From Gambelia wislizenii (Eukaryota > Chordata > Lepidosauria > Squamata > Crotaphytidae), in contig JAUMIR010000001.1 in the NCBI GenBank assembly GCA_030847615.1, positions 442,238,687 to 442,302,686 on the forward strand: a DNA stretch of 64,000 nt, read 5' to 3'. Position numbers and translations under genes: made by a program. Under the pieces are notes generated by a model that saw nothing but the letters and a program-made list of their open reading frames with translations, did no database searches and had not been told where the DNA came from. Shown here in pieces: positions 11,546-23,430 of this stretch; the stretch's first letter is position 1; every line of letters starts with the position of its first letter.

Positions 11546-11652
11546 GGGGGGGGATGAAAAAAAATCCAAGTTGGTGCAAAAACCTCCAAAGAGTTTTTAA
11601 TCTCTTCCCATTGCTAGACGGGCTCCAAGACCAGTTGCCTAGATGAAAATGT

Positions 11653-13246
11653 TATTGTTGTTAACTGCCATCAAGTTGACTTCAACTTATGGTGACACTG
11701 TGAATGAGATACCTCCAAGTCATAGGTATAATTATAATGTGTAAATATAATGTGATTATAGTGTGTTTAGATTAAAGGGAAAAATACATTAGTGTTAGGA
11801 TAGATTTATTTTTGTATTAGTAAGAAAAGAGGAAAATAATTAGTATTATTTTTGTATTATTGTTATGGCCTTTTGCGATCAGGTGTATTTTTTAGTAGAA
11901 TGGTCTTACTCCAATAAAAAAATTCCCAAAAATTCCCCCCCAAAAATTCCAAGTCATCCTATCATCAGTAACCTACTTGGGTCTTGCAAGCTCAGCACCG
12001 TAGCTTCCTTGACTGAGTCTATACATCTGTAATGCAACCTTCCTCTTTTCCTACTGCCTTCTACCTTACTGAGCATTATTGTTTTTTCTGAGTCGTGTCT
12101 TCTCATAATATGTCCAAATTACAACAATCTCAGTTTAGTCATCTTGGCTTCTAAGGAAAGTTCAGGCTTAATTTGCTTGAGGACCCATTTATTACTGTAG
12201 TCTTTTTATCAGTCCACGGAATGCTCCAGTATCACATTTCAGAGGAGTTGATTTTCTTCCTGTCAGCTTTCATCACTGTCCAGCTTTCACAACCATACAT
12301 AGAAATGGGAAATACGATGGCATGGACAATCCTGAATTTAGTATTCAACAGCATATCCTCATATTTGAGAGTCTCATCTAGTTCTTTCATAATTACCCTT
12401 CGAAATCTTAGTCTCCTTCTGATTTCTTGACTGCAGTCTCCATTCTTGTTAATGACTGAGCCAAGGTACAGAAAATCTTGAACCGTTTCAGTGTCTTCAT
12501 TGTCTTCTTTAAGTTATACAAATCATCTATGGTCATTATTTTTGTTTTCTTCATGTTCAACAGTAAACCTGCCTTTGCACTTTCTTCCTTGACTTTCTTC
12601 AGTAATCGTTCCAAGTCTTTGCTATTTTCTGCTAGTAGTATGGTGTCATCTGCATATCTTAAATTGTTGATGTTCCTTCCTCCAATTTTCATGTCTCCTT
12701 CCTCCAAGTCTAATCCTACTTTATGTGTGATATGTTCAGCATAGAAGTTAAACAGATAGGGTGATAAAATGCATCCTCTTGCCAATTAGAAACCATTCCA
12801 TTTCTCCATATTCTGTCCTGGCAGTAGCCTCTTGTCATGAGTACAGGTGTACTCATCAGGATAATCAAATGTTGTGGCACAACCATTTCTTTAAGAGCAA
12901 TCCATAGTTTTTCATCGTCTACACAATCAAAGATACAAGCTGACTTTCTTCTCAATTTCTTTAGTGTACTCCATTATCAAATGTATGTTTGCAATATTAT
13001 CCCTTGTGCCTCTTCCTTTCTTGAACCCAGCTTGAACATCTGACATTTCTTGCTCCATATATGGTAAAAGTCTTGGTTGTAGAATTTTGTTGCATGGGAA
13101 ATTAATACAATGGTCCTATGCTTACAGGAATTGCTGGTGTCCCCTTTCTTGGGGTTTGGAATGTATATTGAGCATTTCCATCTGTGGGACATTCTTTTGT
13201 TTTCCACATTTGTTGACAGATTTTAGTTAGAACTAGAGTAGATTCT
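11653..13246 (-). pseudogene. Bov-B (RTE) LINE, reverse transcriptase and 3' end
   Basis: On the minus strand the order is: thumb and finger motifs (PKKGD, TIVLISHA, AFDCVD-like), then GCILSPYLFNFYAEH and NNLRYADDTILLAE, which is the RTE/Bov-B reverse transcriptase with the YADD core at 12645-12656. The C-terminal part and a 3' end starting near 11653 follow, similar to the shared Sauria SINE/Bov-B tail. Several frames are needed, so the copy is dead. It is interrupted by an L1 3' piece at 11724-11947 and broken at 13246 by a MITE. Confidence 0.8.
11724..11947 (+). mobile_element. L1 3' UTR fragment nested in Bov-B
   Basis: An A/T-rich block containing GGCCTTTTGCGATCAGGTGT and CCAATAAAAAAATTCC, ending in an A-rich tail. 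It is flanked by a perfect 10-bp duplication TCCAAGTCAT (11714-11723 and 11948-11957). Removing it rejoins the Bov-B tail (ACCTCCAAGTCATCCTATC). Confidence 0.65.
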
Positions 13247-13683
13247 GGAGATTATCAAACACCCTTAACATGGTGTTACCATACCATAGGAGATCGCCAA
13301 AGGGCTTACTTATCAGACGACGTCCTTGTCCCGTGCTGGTTCCATGCTGCCCTTATTTCTTCTTATTCATGGTTTAAGCCGTGAATAGATTGTCCATTCC
13401 GTTCCTGCCATAGCATGACAGGTGAGCGAAAAGGTGCCCCGTTATGCTTGCACAATGCCAGCATCACTGGGAGTTTCCTGCCAAACACTGCCAGTCGAGA
13501 TCAGGACATCAAGGTAAGTGTCACACTTTTCACCCCTCCCCAGGTTACTTGGGATTTGTTAAATATGTTTTTGTGCTTGGAGTACTTTTTTACCTTTTAT
13601 TTTATTTTTGAATTTCTCACATGATCGTTCTGTTGCAAGAACAGCCGGGGTTTCCTTTCCAGGAAGTGAATGGGACTCTGTGA
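13247..13683 (+). mobile_element. GGAGATTATC-family DNA transposon, 3'-truncated copy
   Basis: Begins GGAGATTATCAAACAC and continues with family blocks TTATTCATGG, CTGCCAGTCGAGATC and CCCCAGGTTACTTGGGATTT, shared with 33990-34635 and 49964-50597. The right terminus is missing; the sequence passes directly into the Bov-B inverted duplication near 13690. Confidence 0.65.
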
Positions 13684-14510
13684 GTTTTTATGCTATTTTT
13701 ATACACAGTGTTTTACCCAAGAAATGAAAAGATAAGAAGGAATGGTGTGGAAACAGTAAGGAAAGGTATAGCAAAAGCAATCGGTCAGATTTTGCATTAT
13801 AGTCTTTGACTGCTTTTGCTATATCTCTCCTTACTGTTAAAGCCACACCATTCCTTCTTATCTTTTCATTTCTTGGGTAAAACACTGTGTATTTATCTGA
13901 CTCAGAATGTCCGATTCCTATCCACTTTAACTCACGCACCCCAAGTATTGCAGTGTTCCATTTCTTCTTTTACTTTGTCTAGGTTCTCCTGATTCATGCT
14001 TCTCACATTCTGATAATATGTGTTGTGCAGCTTCAGACTTTTCTATCACCTCTGAGCATGTCAACAGCTGAATGTCCTTTTAGCTTGATTCCCTTTGTGC
14101 CATTAGCCACAGGGCTACTTGTGGTTGTCCTCTGCTGTACCCCAATAGCTTGCTGAGTGCTATCTGACTTAGGAGTTTAATCTTCTAGCACTATCTCTTG
14201 TTTCATTTTGGACTGTCTCATCATAGGGTGTTCATGGTAAAAGATCTTCAAAAAGAGGTTTACCGTGTCTCCAACTGCACAGCACTAACGAGTGTTAGCT
14301 ATGGTGCCATTACCATTGTCTCTGAGAGATCCTCTGCTAGTATAACCCTTCACTACTACAGCTACCTAGTAGCTGTTTGGCACATATAGTCTGACTCCTC
14401 AGCAAAAGCCTGACTGACAAGGGAGAGCCTACCAGCAGCACTGCTGCCGTCAGCCTAGCCTCTTGCCTCACAGGAGCATGCAATCCCATCACTGCAGAAA
14501 GATAGTGCTC
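13684..14510 (-). pseudogene. Bov-B LINE 5' part (AP endonuclease) with an inverted duplication
   Basis: The minus-strand frame 13939-13808 encodes ELKWIG and RRNGVALTV, the RTE/Bov-B AP-endonuclease motifs. Next to it 13701-13779 repeats 13811-13892 as an inverted copy, giving arms of about 80 bases around a 31-base spacer. The segment linking the endonuclease to the reverse transcriptase is missing. The extent up to 14510 is estimated from general similarity and is uncertain. Confidence 0.55.
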
Positions 14511-14687
14511 TTGATGGATAATGATGGTTAGGGGAGTATTTGTAGAAGGAAATTGGTAGCTACTGGAGGAGTTAAGAACTCCTTACTTCTGCCAATTCTT
14601 GCTTACAGTTTCCTGCATTTCCAGTCTTTTGTCAACATTATTTTTTTTCAAGCTTGTGATCCTGTATCAGCTTGCCTGGGAACAAGT

Positions 14688-14745
14688 CTTATTGAACTCA
14701 GTGGGACTTACATCTGAGTAGACATACATAGGATTATGCTGAAAG
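14688..14745 (+). repeat. Short old repeat motif (GAACTCAGTGGGACTTAC)
   Basis: GAACTCAGTGGGACTTACAT then GAGTAGACATACATAGGATT is a motif recurring at about 18201, 29294, 40672, 54283, 58572 (minus) and 59206. It probably marks an ancient, conserved repeat tail common in reptiles. Confidence 0.5.
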
Positions 14746-14749
14746 GCAC

Positions 14750-17237
14750 TTTAGGGCTTGTAGGGCAAACATCCTTGTTCATATAGAGCTTAGGCAAGTT
14801 GTTTTTGGATAGCAAATCCCAGAGCTCCCAGCCAGCATGGCCACTGACTATGCTTTCTATGTGAATCTGGAATTTGTAATTAAAAAAAAAAAAAGCTTTT
14901 CCAAAATTTCAATATGGAAAAGATTTTTTAAATTTGGTTTTACGTACTATTTCACTTACTTTTATCACAAAAGCTTTTGTTTTCAGATGGACATGGTTTA
15001 CAATGATGTGGGCAAGTATGGAAGGCTAGTGGGGCACATTAGGCTCCTAGAAGACCTTGAAGGACCATTGCTCCCCCACTGTACCTTCCCCAATCCCCCC
15101 ACATTCCCTAGACATTTTGTCACTTGCTTAGATACCTCTGGGTCATTTTAGGCCCAGGATGGACCTCATTTTAACAACAGGAAGTGACCAGGACACCTCC
15201 TATTTTAAATAAAGGCCTCTTCTGAGACTAAAATGGCTGAGGCTTCCCCAAATGCCTGGCAAAAGTATCCCCATGCCCAATAGTATTGGGGGGGGAGATA
15301 TCTTTGGGTAGTCCAGGGGGGCCACAAAAAGAGCATGCAGCCCACTAGCTACATTTTGCACATCCTGGTTTACATTTTGGCTCCATAGAAGAGTGAGAAT
15401 GTGATTGTCTGGTCCTGTTTTGCACGAATTTTTATATAACAAAACATTTGTTCCAAGAACTAAGGAAAAAATGGTCTGATACATTTTTCATAAGGGATTT
15501 TCCATAGGAGGAAAAATAAAACTCACTGTGTCAATTATAAGCCAGAAGAGATTCCAATAATTTGACTCCTGGCTAATGAAGAAAACAGATGAGCTGTCAT
15601 CAAAATCATACAAGTATGTCGTATTCTACTTTCGGAAATATTATACTTGACCCACTGTTGGGAATTATTGTTGAAACACCTAACATTTCTAACAAAAATG
15701 TTTTCAACACATTATTACTTCTTTAACTAGGGTAAGAAAACACTAACAACTAAGGTTAAATAACAATAATTTTGGTGGAAGTAATGTTAATCTTGATCCT
15801 CATTTATTTGCTCAAGCGGTTGTTCTTTATAATCTCAACTTTAGCCTTTTCTATTTTTAATATATCTGCAGTTAGTTGAGTATTAAATTCACATTTTGTA
15901 ATATATACAACTCCAATCATTCTATCCAGGTTTAGCAACAGCCTATGCCTTGATTCTTGCCAAAAAAAGAATAACTATGAAAAATCCAAAATCAGAACCA
16001 AAATTCCTTCTGAAACTCAAATGCAAATCAAATATTGTCAAGGTTCTGTGGTTTTCCATTATACACATTATAGTTCAGCAGAGTTATTAGTCAAAAGCAT
16101 GATATGACAAAGGAAAAAGTGCACATTTGCCTTGGCAGCATCTTTCTCCTCATAATAAATACTATGTGAAGTGTGGATCCACAATATGTATCATTTGTAA
16201 CTGTTAACATGATATGGAAGTCCATCAGGTAGAAGACAATGAGAGGTTTAGTGGATTGTTAACATAAATGCAGCCCTTAGAACAGTTTTTAAAAGCACTG
16301 AGTGTTAAGTGATTGACAGATTTTGTACATAATTATGTGTACATTTTATAAAGATTTTATACTGAAATTACCATCAATGTGATAAAAGATGTAAATTTTA
16401 AGATTATTTTAAGTAACACGACCAATAGTAAACTGTCCTCTATAAAAATAATGACTACTTTTGGTTTCTCTATCATGATACTTCAGGAATCTGTTTGCAA
16501 GTGTATGTTGAAACGTCTGTTTCTTATATTGGTGTTTTATTATAGTGGTGTTTCACTTACTTTCATCAGGGGAAAAAAAGCTTCTTTATGTTCTTTAGTC
16601 TGTTGTTTGGGAGGATAATAGCAAGAAAGAGGAGCAGTGCTTAGAAGCAGACTAGTTTGAAGTCACAATAGGATGCCCACTGTTACCAGATAGAATGTAA
16701 CAATGGTATCTCAAAAGCTCATCTGTATTTAACCACTAGTGGTATTAAAGCTAATGATGTTGTGGATAATACAAGTAATCTTATCAGATCTTAAGGTTTC
16801 CAGGGTGGAGCTCACTGACCCTGGGTTTTTGTTGAATGGCCTCTCTAAGATGTTATGTTTCACAGGATTTTTGTGACCTTAGCCAGATTTACAAAATTAT
16901 AAAGAAGAAAGCATTTGTTCCATACATGGCTTCTTACAGATGGTACACAGAAACTGGAGTAATGAAGACTGAAGAATTAGCATGAAATCCACATGTGGAT
17001 TTTCACATCTGACAGAAAATACATGTAGGTTTCACACCCTGTATATTGTGATGTTTTACAGGCTAAGCAGTAGCCAGTTATGGCTTCCTGCTGCCTGTGC
17101 TTGCAGCAGTGTGGGTAAGATAAAAATAGAATGATTAACATGCAAATTCCATGATCTTTCCTGCACATACTTGGCCTTTGTATAAGAATTGGTATGGTAC
17201 AGCTATAAGTAGCTTGTGAACTAACTTAAGAATATGG
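14750..17237. other. Unique AT-rich intronic stretch
   Basis: Apart from A/T runs (14881-14895) and a LINE-like fragment near 15320-15370, no repeat was recognised. The 15480-16850 part looks single-copy. Confidence 0.35.
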
Positions 17238-17472
17238 TGGCTGTTGTCGTGTGTCTTCAATCATTTCCAGTTTATGGTGACTTTAAGGCAAACCTATCGC
17301 AGGGTTTTCTTGGAAAGATGTGTTCAGAGGGAGTTCAGCATTGCTTTCCTTTGAGGTTGAGAGTGTGACTTGCCGAAGGTCACCCAGTGGGTTTCTATGG
17401 ATGAGTGAGAATTTGAACCCTGATCTCTCAAAGTCTTAGTCCAGCAGCCAAATCATTACATCCTTCTGGCTC
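17238..17472 (-). mobile_element. tRNA-derived SINE (Sauria-type)
   Basis: On the plus strand: CAGGGTTTTCTTGGAAAGAT, GTGTGACTTGCCGAAGGTCA and AATTTGAACCCTGATCTC; the last is the reverse-complement B-box region. It runs to the tRNA-like head near 17470. Confidence 0.75.
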
Positions 17473-17596
17473 TCATACACCACACTGGTTCTCAAATTTG
17501 GGGGGTTACTTGGTGGAGTTCTGAAAAACATCTAATTATTGAATCACCTTACTCCATTAACTAAAGTTGAAATTGATTTGTCTCGATGGTTTTGTA

Positions 17597-17940
17597 AAGT
17601 TGCATAAGAACATAAAAAGAGCCGTGTGGGCTGAGACCAAAGGCCTATCTAGTCCAACATTCTGTTTGGACAGTGGCCAATCCGTTGCCCATTGGGAGCC
17701 TGATTTGGAAGTGCAGCCTTCCAATTCATGCTCCTCATCAATTGATACACCAAGACATACTGCCTTGGATGTTTCAGGTGACATACAGCCATCTTAACTA
17801 ATAGCTATTGATGGGCCTGTCATCCATTAATTTATCCAATCCTCATTTAAAGCCATCCAGGTTGGCAGCCATCTTGTGGCAGTGAGTATCCTCATTTAAC
17901 TATGTTCACCTCTAACAAGATAGGGATAGCAAAGTGATTA
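17597..17940 (-). mobile_element. Old CR1/L3-like LINE 3' part
   Basis: CATAAGAACATAAAAAGAGC, GACCAAAGGCCTATCTAGTC and CAGTGGCCAATCCGTTGCC are the reverse complement of the old CR1 3' end (sense form GAACATGATGCTGGA seen near 46706). Followed by a CCATTAATTTATCCAATCCT block typical of the same family. Confidence 0.65.
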
Positions 17941-18003
17941 ATTGTCTGCCTCATTCAAAGCTCTGCCAGCTTGGGTCAACAAGGGTAAGAGAGAGGAATT
18001 TAA

Positions 18004-18014
18004 CCCCCCCCCCC
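18004..18014. repeat. Poly-C run
   Basis: A run of C residues in otherwise unremarkable intron. Confidence 0.7.
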
Positions 18015-18333
18015 GCCTTGAAACAAATGGGTATGGATTTAACTGGAACAATTCCAGGTTGGCATAAGGCAATGAGTTTTTAAGGGTAGATTTTCAAATA
18101 CATTATTGTTCCATGTATTGTATCTCAAATCATGAAAGTCTGCTGGATATTGTGAAAATCCAGGAGGTGTATCTTGTAAGCTTCTTTACATAAATTAGAA
18201 GTCCCACTGACCTCAGTGGGCCTTACTTCTGATTAGTTGTGTATACAAGTTTCCTATTTACAGTTGGAAAATGAAAAGGTGCTTCATTGTAACACAAAGG
18301 AGTTCATTATGCAAGTGTTGCTAGATTTTCAGA

Positions 18334-18545
18334 CAACACTGTTATAGTGTTACTATTCCATTTTCTTTGCTATGGCTGCCTCTTGTTGAATCCTGGGATT
18401 TGCAGTTTAGGGAGGGGCATTTACAACTCTCAGCCAGAGAGATCTTAGGCCTCACTAAACTACAAACCCCAGAATTCCACAGGAGGAAGCCAGAGCAGTT
18501 AAAGTGGAATAGTAACACTATAATAGAGTAGTCTGAAAATCTCCT
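18334..18545. mobile_element. MITE with AGATTTTCAGACAACACT terminus
   Basis: Left end AGATTTTCAGACAACACTGT then TATAGTGTTACTATTCCA; right end GGAATAGTAACACTATAATA then GTCTGAAAATCT, forming long terminal inverted repeats. Two complementary internal blocks (GAATCCTGGGATTTGCAG, CCCCAGAATTCCACAGG) sit between. A near-identical copy is at 49259-49478. Confidence 0.7.
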
Positions 18546-18580
18546 TAGTAGTAAAATTGCATAAAGAATATATTATCTAT

Positions 18581-18770
18581 TGTTGTTATGAGCCTTCAAG
18601 TTGTTTTCAACTTATTGTGACCCTATGGCAAGCCTGTCATGTGATTTTCTGAGGCTGAGAGTGTATGACTTGCCCAAGGTCACCCAGTGGGTTTCCATGG
18701 CTGAGCAGGGATTCAGACTCTGGTCTACAGAGCTGTAGTCCAATGTTCACTAGGCTATGCTGGCTCCGTG
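18581..18770 (-). mobile_element. tRNA-derived SINE (Sauria-type), internally shortened
   Basis: GTTGTTATGAGCCTTCAAGT, TGACTTGCCCAAGGTCACCC and GGGATTCAGACTCTGGTC fit the family, but about 40 bases of the middle are missing compared with 9133-9345. Confidence 0.7.
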
Positions 18771-18959
18771 AATGGGCAAACAGTTTACAAGAAACTACTT
18801 GAATTTTGGCTAATAATATCATTTTCTTCATATCACTACAAAACCCAAGAAATACCAACATGTGGGGAAAGGTGACAAAGTAATTAAGCACTGAATTTGT
18901 GGAAATGTTTTTGCCTTTGTTCCTCACTAAACGATGCACTGTGGGAGTTCTGGCCAAAC

Positions 18960-20435
18960 ATGTAAAATGTGTTTATCTTTGTATGTACGCTTAAGGTCAC
19001 AGTCATAAACACTCTTACTAGCAAGTTAATTTCATTCTATTCATTGCATTATTCAAGCAGACTCACTTAGACACTTAAAAACAGGCTGCAAGACTCCTGG
19101 AGAATTTATTGTTGTTGTTTTGTTTTTTCACACAACAGGCTCCTCCACTTTGTATGTAGTGAACTCTCAAAGTAGTTGTTCAACTCCAAGAAACTTAAAC
19201 TTGGAGGTTTAACTGAAAAGTAACAAAAGGCAACCTGGGTCCAGTATATAGCCGCTTACTGTTTTTCCCCTTCCCTGAAACATGTCTTTCAGAGAGTTTG
19301 CTTTTTGTCTTACACCTTTGTAAAGTATGTGGATGTGTTTTAGCTGCTTCAGAATTCTCTCAACCTGTCATGGCTGACTGCTAGTGAATATACAAATAAA
19401 AGAAACTGCCTTAAAATAACATGAGCATTCTGACATATGCCCACAGAAGCCGAGCAAGTCAGAGCCATCCCATTAGCTCAGTGTGATCCCATTAGCTGAA
19501 TTGTTCAGCCTGCCTCCTTTCAGCTAAGGAACAGTTCTCACATTCCATTTGTCAGTACTTGATGAGGCAGGCTGCTGAAATTCTTCTTCTACATCATGTA
19601 GTCACTCACTATAGTATATTTAACCTCTTCCCCTCAGTGCTCCTCTTTAAGGCCATCCTTAGTATGCCTTACATCTAAATGTGATAAACTGATGTTGCAC
19701 TTAGATCTGAATGATGTTTTATCATTTGATTTGTGATTGTGATTCTCTGGGTGTCCCAGCACTACTATGTACAGCTTTTAACAATCTCATTGTCCTGGTT
19801 TGACAAAGGACTTCTTTCATCCCAAAACATAACTTGGTTTAGCAATTGTGTTACTGAGTCTGCACTTTAGATTCCTTCCTCCCCACCCCACCCCACCCCC
19901 TCAGAGTGATGTTCTTATAATTATTCATCTTCCCAAGAAAATGCAGAGCATGTTGGAAGGCTAAGCAGCTTACTTTAAAAGTTCATGGCCCAATCACAAT
20001 TCCTCCTGAATACTGCATCTCAACATCCTCCTCTTGAATTCCTTATCAAAACATTGGTTTCCCTGCAGCATGTGAAAAATGCACCACATTCATTGGAAAT
20101 CTTCCCTGTATCATTCCAATTGTAGTGTATGTGCTGCAGAAGCAAGCACAGTGGAAATGTTTATTTAATTTAATGTAAAATTTAATGTCAATTTAAAATA
20201 TGTATTTCTAGGCTCAGTAGCTAGTCAGCTACATGGAAGAAGCTTTATTGTCCTTTTTCTCAGAATGGTTGTCACTGATACTTTCCCCATTCAATAGGAA
20301 ATGAAGGCAATTTTTGTTTTGTTTTACTTCCAGGAACTCAGAATTCTTTTCTTCTTTGTCCTTTTCACCTTTTTACTTTGAGAACTTCCACTGCTGGTTC
20401 CTTAAGATAGAACAGAATTGTTAGTACACTGGCAA
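18960..20435. other. Unique intronic stretch
   Basis: No transposon recognised. A short local direct repeat CCCATTAGCT occurs twice at 19469-19497. C/A-rich run CCCCACCCCACCCCACCCCC at about 19882. Confidence 0.35.
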
Positions 20436-20439
20436 AATG

Positions 20440-20518
20440 ACCTCTTAGCATTCCTTGCCTATGAATTTCATGGGGTTGCCATAAGTTGACAGGCAACTTG
20501 GTGGCACATCCACACACA
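20440..20518 (+). mobile_element. SINE tail fragment
   Basis: CCTTGCCTATGAATTTCATG then GGGGTTGCCATAAGTTGACA and a CA-rich end match the 5S/tRNA SINE tail. The head is missing. Confidence 0.55.
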
Positions 20519-20964
20519 TTTTGAAAGCATTTGATTCTGGTAGATGTACTGTAGCAGGGATGAGCAACTGACAGGGGCTGAAGGACAACATTCGTCCATC
20601 ACATGTCTCTGGAGAGTTACATCCCAGATTCTGGTAGGATGAACATTTTATCCCCTCCAAATAGCACATCCAAGCTTTCAGGGGTTACTGCTGGTCATTT
20701 CATCACATTTTAAAGTGTTTGATGCCTTTGGAGACAAAAGTTAATTCACCCTGGATGTGATAGGTAGGTGCTTCTTGATTATCTCCTTTCTTAAATGGAC
20801 CAAGACCAAGGAGACTAGAGTCAACAGAGTGCCTTTGGTGATTGCTTGTTAAGTTACAGTTATCACATTGGCAGAATAGGCATCCTATATGGTTAACTGT
20901 AGGCAGCATAAAATCTGGCAGCATTGATGAAAATGTATTTAAAAAACAGCTGAGTGCCAACCAG

Positions 20965-22555
20965 AATACAACTGCAAGTAGAATAATGGTTAACTTTGGT
21001 TAACTTCCCAAAATACAGTGCAAATCGTTCATTGGAAAAGTGACTTTCACTTCCTCATTTACAAATTAGAAAATATAACCATCATGATCTCTCATGGTAT
21101 TATTTAGGTGGGGAAATGAAAGTGTAGCACTCTTGTTATAAAAATGCCCTTTTTACTATAGGAAATCCTAGGGGAAAATGTCTTCCAGTGTGTTACTCTT
21201 GACACTATCTGTTGTTTTAATGAATCAGTTTAAACAATAAACAGTTTCAAGGGCCAATGAAATCAAACATAATTAACACTAAGGAAATAAGTTATAACAC
21301 AGTTCAACTTATTACAGCTACTTATTCACTGTAAAAGTAAACTTGGTAAAAGGTGACTTTTTAAAAGCTCTCTCCTCTAGGAGCATCATATGCATTTCTG
21401 AATCATGCTTTTGTCTTCCTAGTGGCTTTACCTTTATAACAGCTTTTAGTACAAGTTATTGCAATTCTTTTTGCATAAAACAGGTCATTTGAAGTTCATC
21501 TGTAGGTGGAGCAGACAAGGTGGATTGGGGAACGGTTCTAATAGATCCATTTCAATAATTAAGTCATTTTTCCCCCCAACAAAACCTGTAACTCAGGTTT
21601 AGCCAGGTGGGAACTCTTTTCATGGCTGTTATCTTTGTAAAAAAAAAAATATTATGAAAATAAGGAATTACAGTGCATATTTTAACTCTTGATTAAACAG
21701 AAGAATTGCACTGTTAACAATAAATGATCTCGTGTGTGTGGTTTAGTGAGTGTGTGATAGCAGCTGTTGATTAGCACACCATTAACCTTATACAATAAGT
21801 TTTGTTATCTTTGAAATGGTCTCAGAAAGTGAATTAATGAAGCTAACAACAAATTCATAGGGTAGCAGCAATGTGTTCTTGCATAGTACCCATTAATTCA
21901 TGCACTTAATACATATACTTTAACATACACTTTTTAATATATGTGCAAACTTGATTGAATACTCTTTTTAAACTCATATTTTAAAATCAATTTTGAAGTA
22001 CCTGATCTATTCTTGCCTCAGAGATTCTGCCAAGAAATTTTTCATGCAAAGAATCACAATTATCCCAATGAAATGGGGGGGGGAGCTGGTGGTGGAGGCA
22101 TTCCTTTTAAATAGAATAGCAGTGATTGCAGTTGTTCTATAGAGTTCGAGTTTTCTTTCATTCTGGGTTACTATAGATTTTTGAAACAAGGAAAACTGAG
22201 AAGTCACAAGTTTGTGCGGGGTGGTGGCGGCAGGGTTCCTTCCCCCCATTTGTTCAAGCATCTCTTTTTTCTGAGTGACTGAGGAACACAATGACCTGGG
22301 CTGTTTCTCTGTTTCCCTGCCATGGGGCTACATTTAATGATGTTAATGTAACTGTAGATGTACTTTGCCTCAGAAACATTTGCTAGTATTGAGCTACTCA
22401 GATTTCTTTGATAAAGATGCAGAAATGGCAGGTAGAAAAAGAAAGAGGATCATCTTTATCAGTGGAGAAGGGGAGAGATTTTAAATAGGAAAGGTGTTTT
22501 AAACAAAGATTATTGAAAGGGGGCATGATGGAATTGGATAAAAACGCAGTGCATG
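20965..22555. other. Unique intronic stretch
   Basis: No repeats recognised except A/T and G runs (21641-21650, 22076-22084). The AT-rich 21650-21990 part looks single-copy and may hold regulatory DNA. No strong individual motif stands out. Confidence 0.35.
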
Positions 22556-22765
22556 AAAACCAGTGTGGTATAGTGGTTTGGATGTTGGACTAGGACTCCG
22601 AGAGGCTATGGTTCAAATTCCCACTCAGTGATGGAGACATATTTCTTCTCAGCCTTAGAGGGAGGCAATGGCAAACTTCCTCTGAAGAAATCTTGTCAAG
22701 AAAACTCAGTCACAGAGCTGCCATTAGTCAGAGATGACTTGGAAGCACATAACAACAATGTCAAT
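22556..22765 (+). mobile_element. tRNA-derived SINE (Sauria-type)
   Basis: CCAGTGTGGTATAGTGGTTT (tRNA-like A-box), GGACTAGGACTC, B-box-like GGTTCAAATTCCC, then AATGGCAAACTTCCTCTGAA, TCAAGAAAACTCAG and the tail GACTTGGAAGCACATAACAA. Confidence 0.8.
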
Positions 22766-23037
22766 TAGTGTTAACTAAGGAAACATACAGTCCAAAAACT
22801 CATGGTCACACTCTATCCTGAAAGATGGCCAATTTCAGGTGACAAAAGCTAGTACTTTTTTTCACACAGTACATGAGTGAACTACTGATATTGCAGTGGC
22901 TTTTACCAAAAATGTGATTTTAGCCATTATTGCTGAAACTCAAAATCAAGGTGCATGATCACAGTAATAGTATTTCTCCTTGTTTAAAAGAGTCAAGCAA
23001 TGTTTTATTGTCTGAGACAAATCTTAACATGCCACTA

Positions 23038-23297
23038 CAGTTGGACCCATGTATCCATGGAGAATCTGTTCCCAGACTTTACCGCAGATACAGGAAACTG
23101 CAGATAACAGCAAATGCCGTTGAAAAAACTTTTGGTTTAAAATACATTAGAGTTGCCTTGGAGGACCTATAAAATGTCTAGAGAATATGCCTCTCTAGGC
23201 ATTTTCTAGGAAGACTCTATGTATATGCTCCTCTGTTTGTGTCCTGCAGAAAACTGAAACCGTGGATATTGGTTCCGCAAATACAGGGGTCTGACTG
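23038..23297. mobile_element. Tigger-like MITE, TA-flanked
   Basis: Termini CAGTTGGACCCATG and GGGGTCTGACTG are imperfect inverted repeats flanked by TA (23036-23037 and 23298-23299). Inside are GGAGGACCTATAAAATG and CTCTCTAGGCATTTTCTAGG blocks shared with 3603-3854 and 42533-42809. Confidence 0.75.
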
Positions 23298-23304
23298 TAC
23301 TAGT

Positions 23305-23430
23305 GTCATGCCCTGTGAGCCTGTTGAGGGTATGGAATCAGAGGAGGAGGAGGACATGGCAGGGAACGGCCCTAGGGACCCTGGCACAGGTTTATCTACA
23401 CCTGTGTCATCAGGGAACCCTGCCAATCTG
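23305..23430. other. LTR-like fragment, uncertain
   Basis: TGTCATGCCCTGTGAGCCTG and GAGGAGGAGGAGGACATGGC have the composition of the older LTR remnants around 54104-54240 (a GAG/CTC-rich acidic-codon stretch). Too short to assign. Confidence 0.2.

Noticed and set aside
22556..22640. tRNA gene
   Set aside because: A- and B-box-like words belong to a dispersed SINE; no cloverleaf or acceptor stem could be formed by eye.
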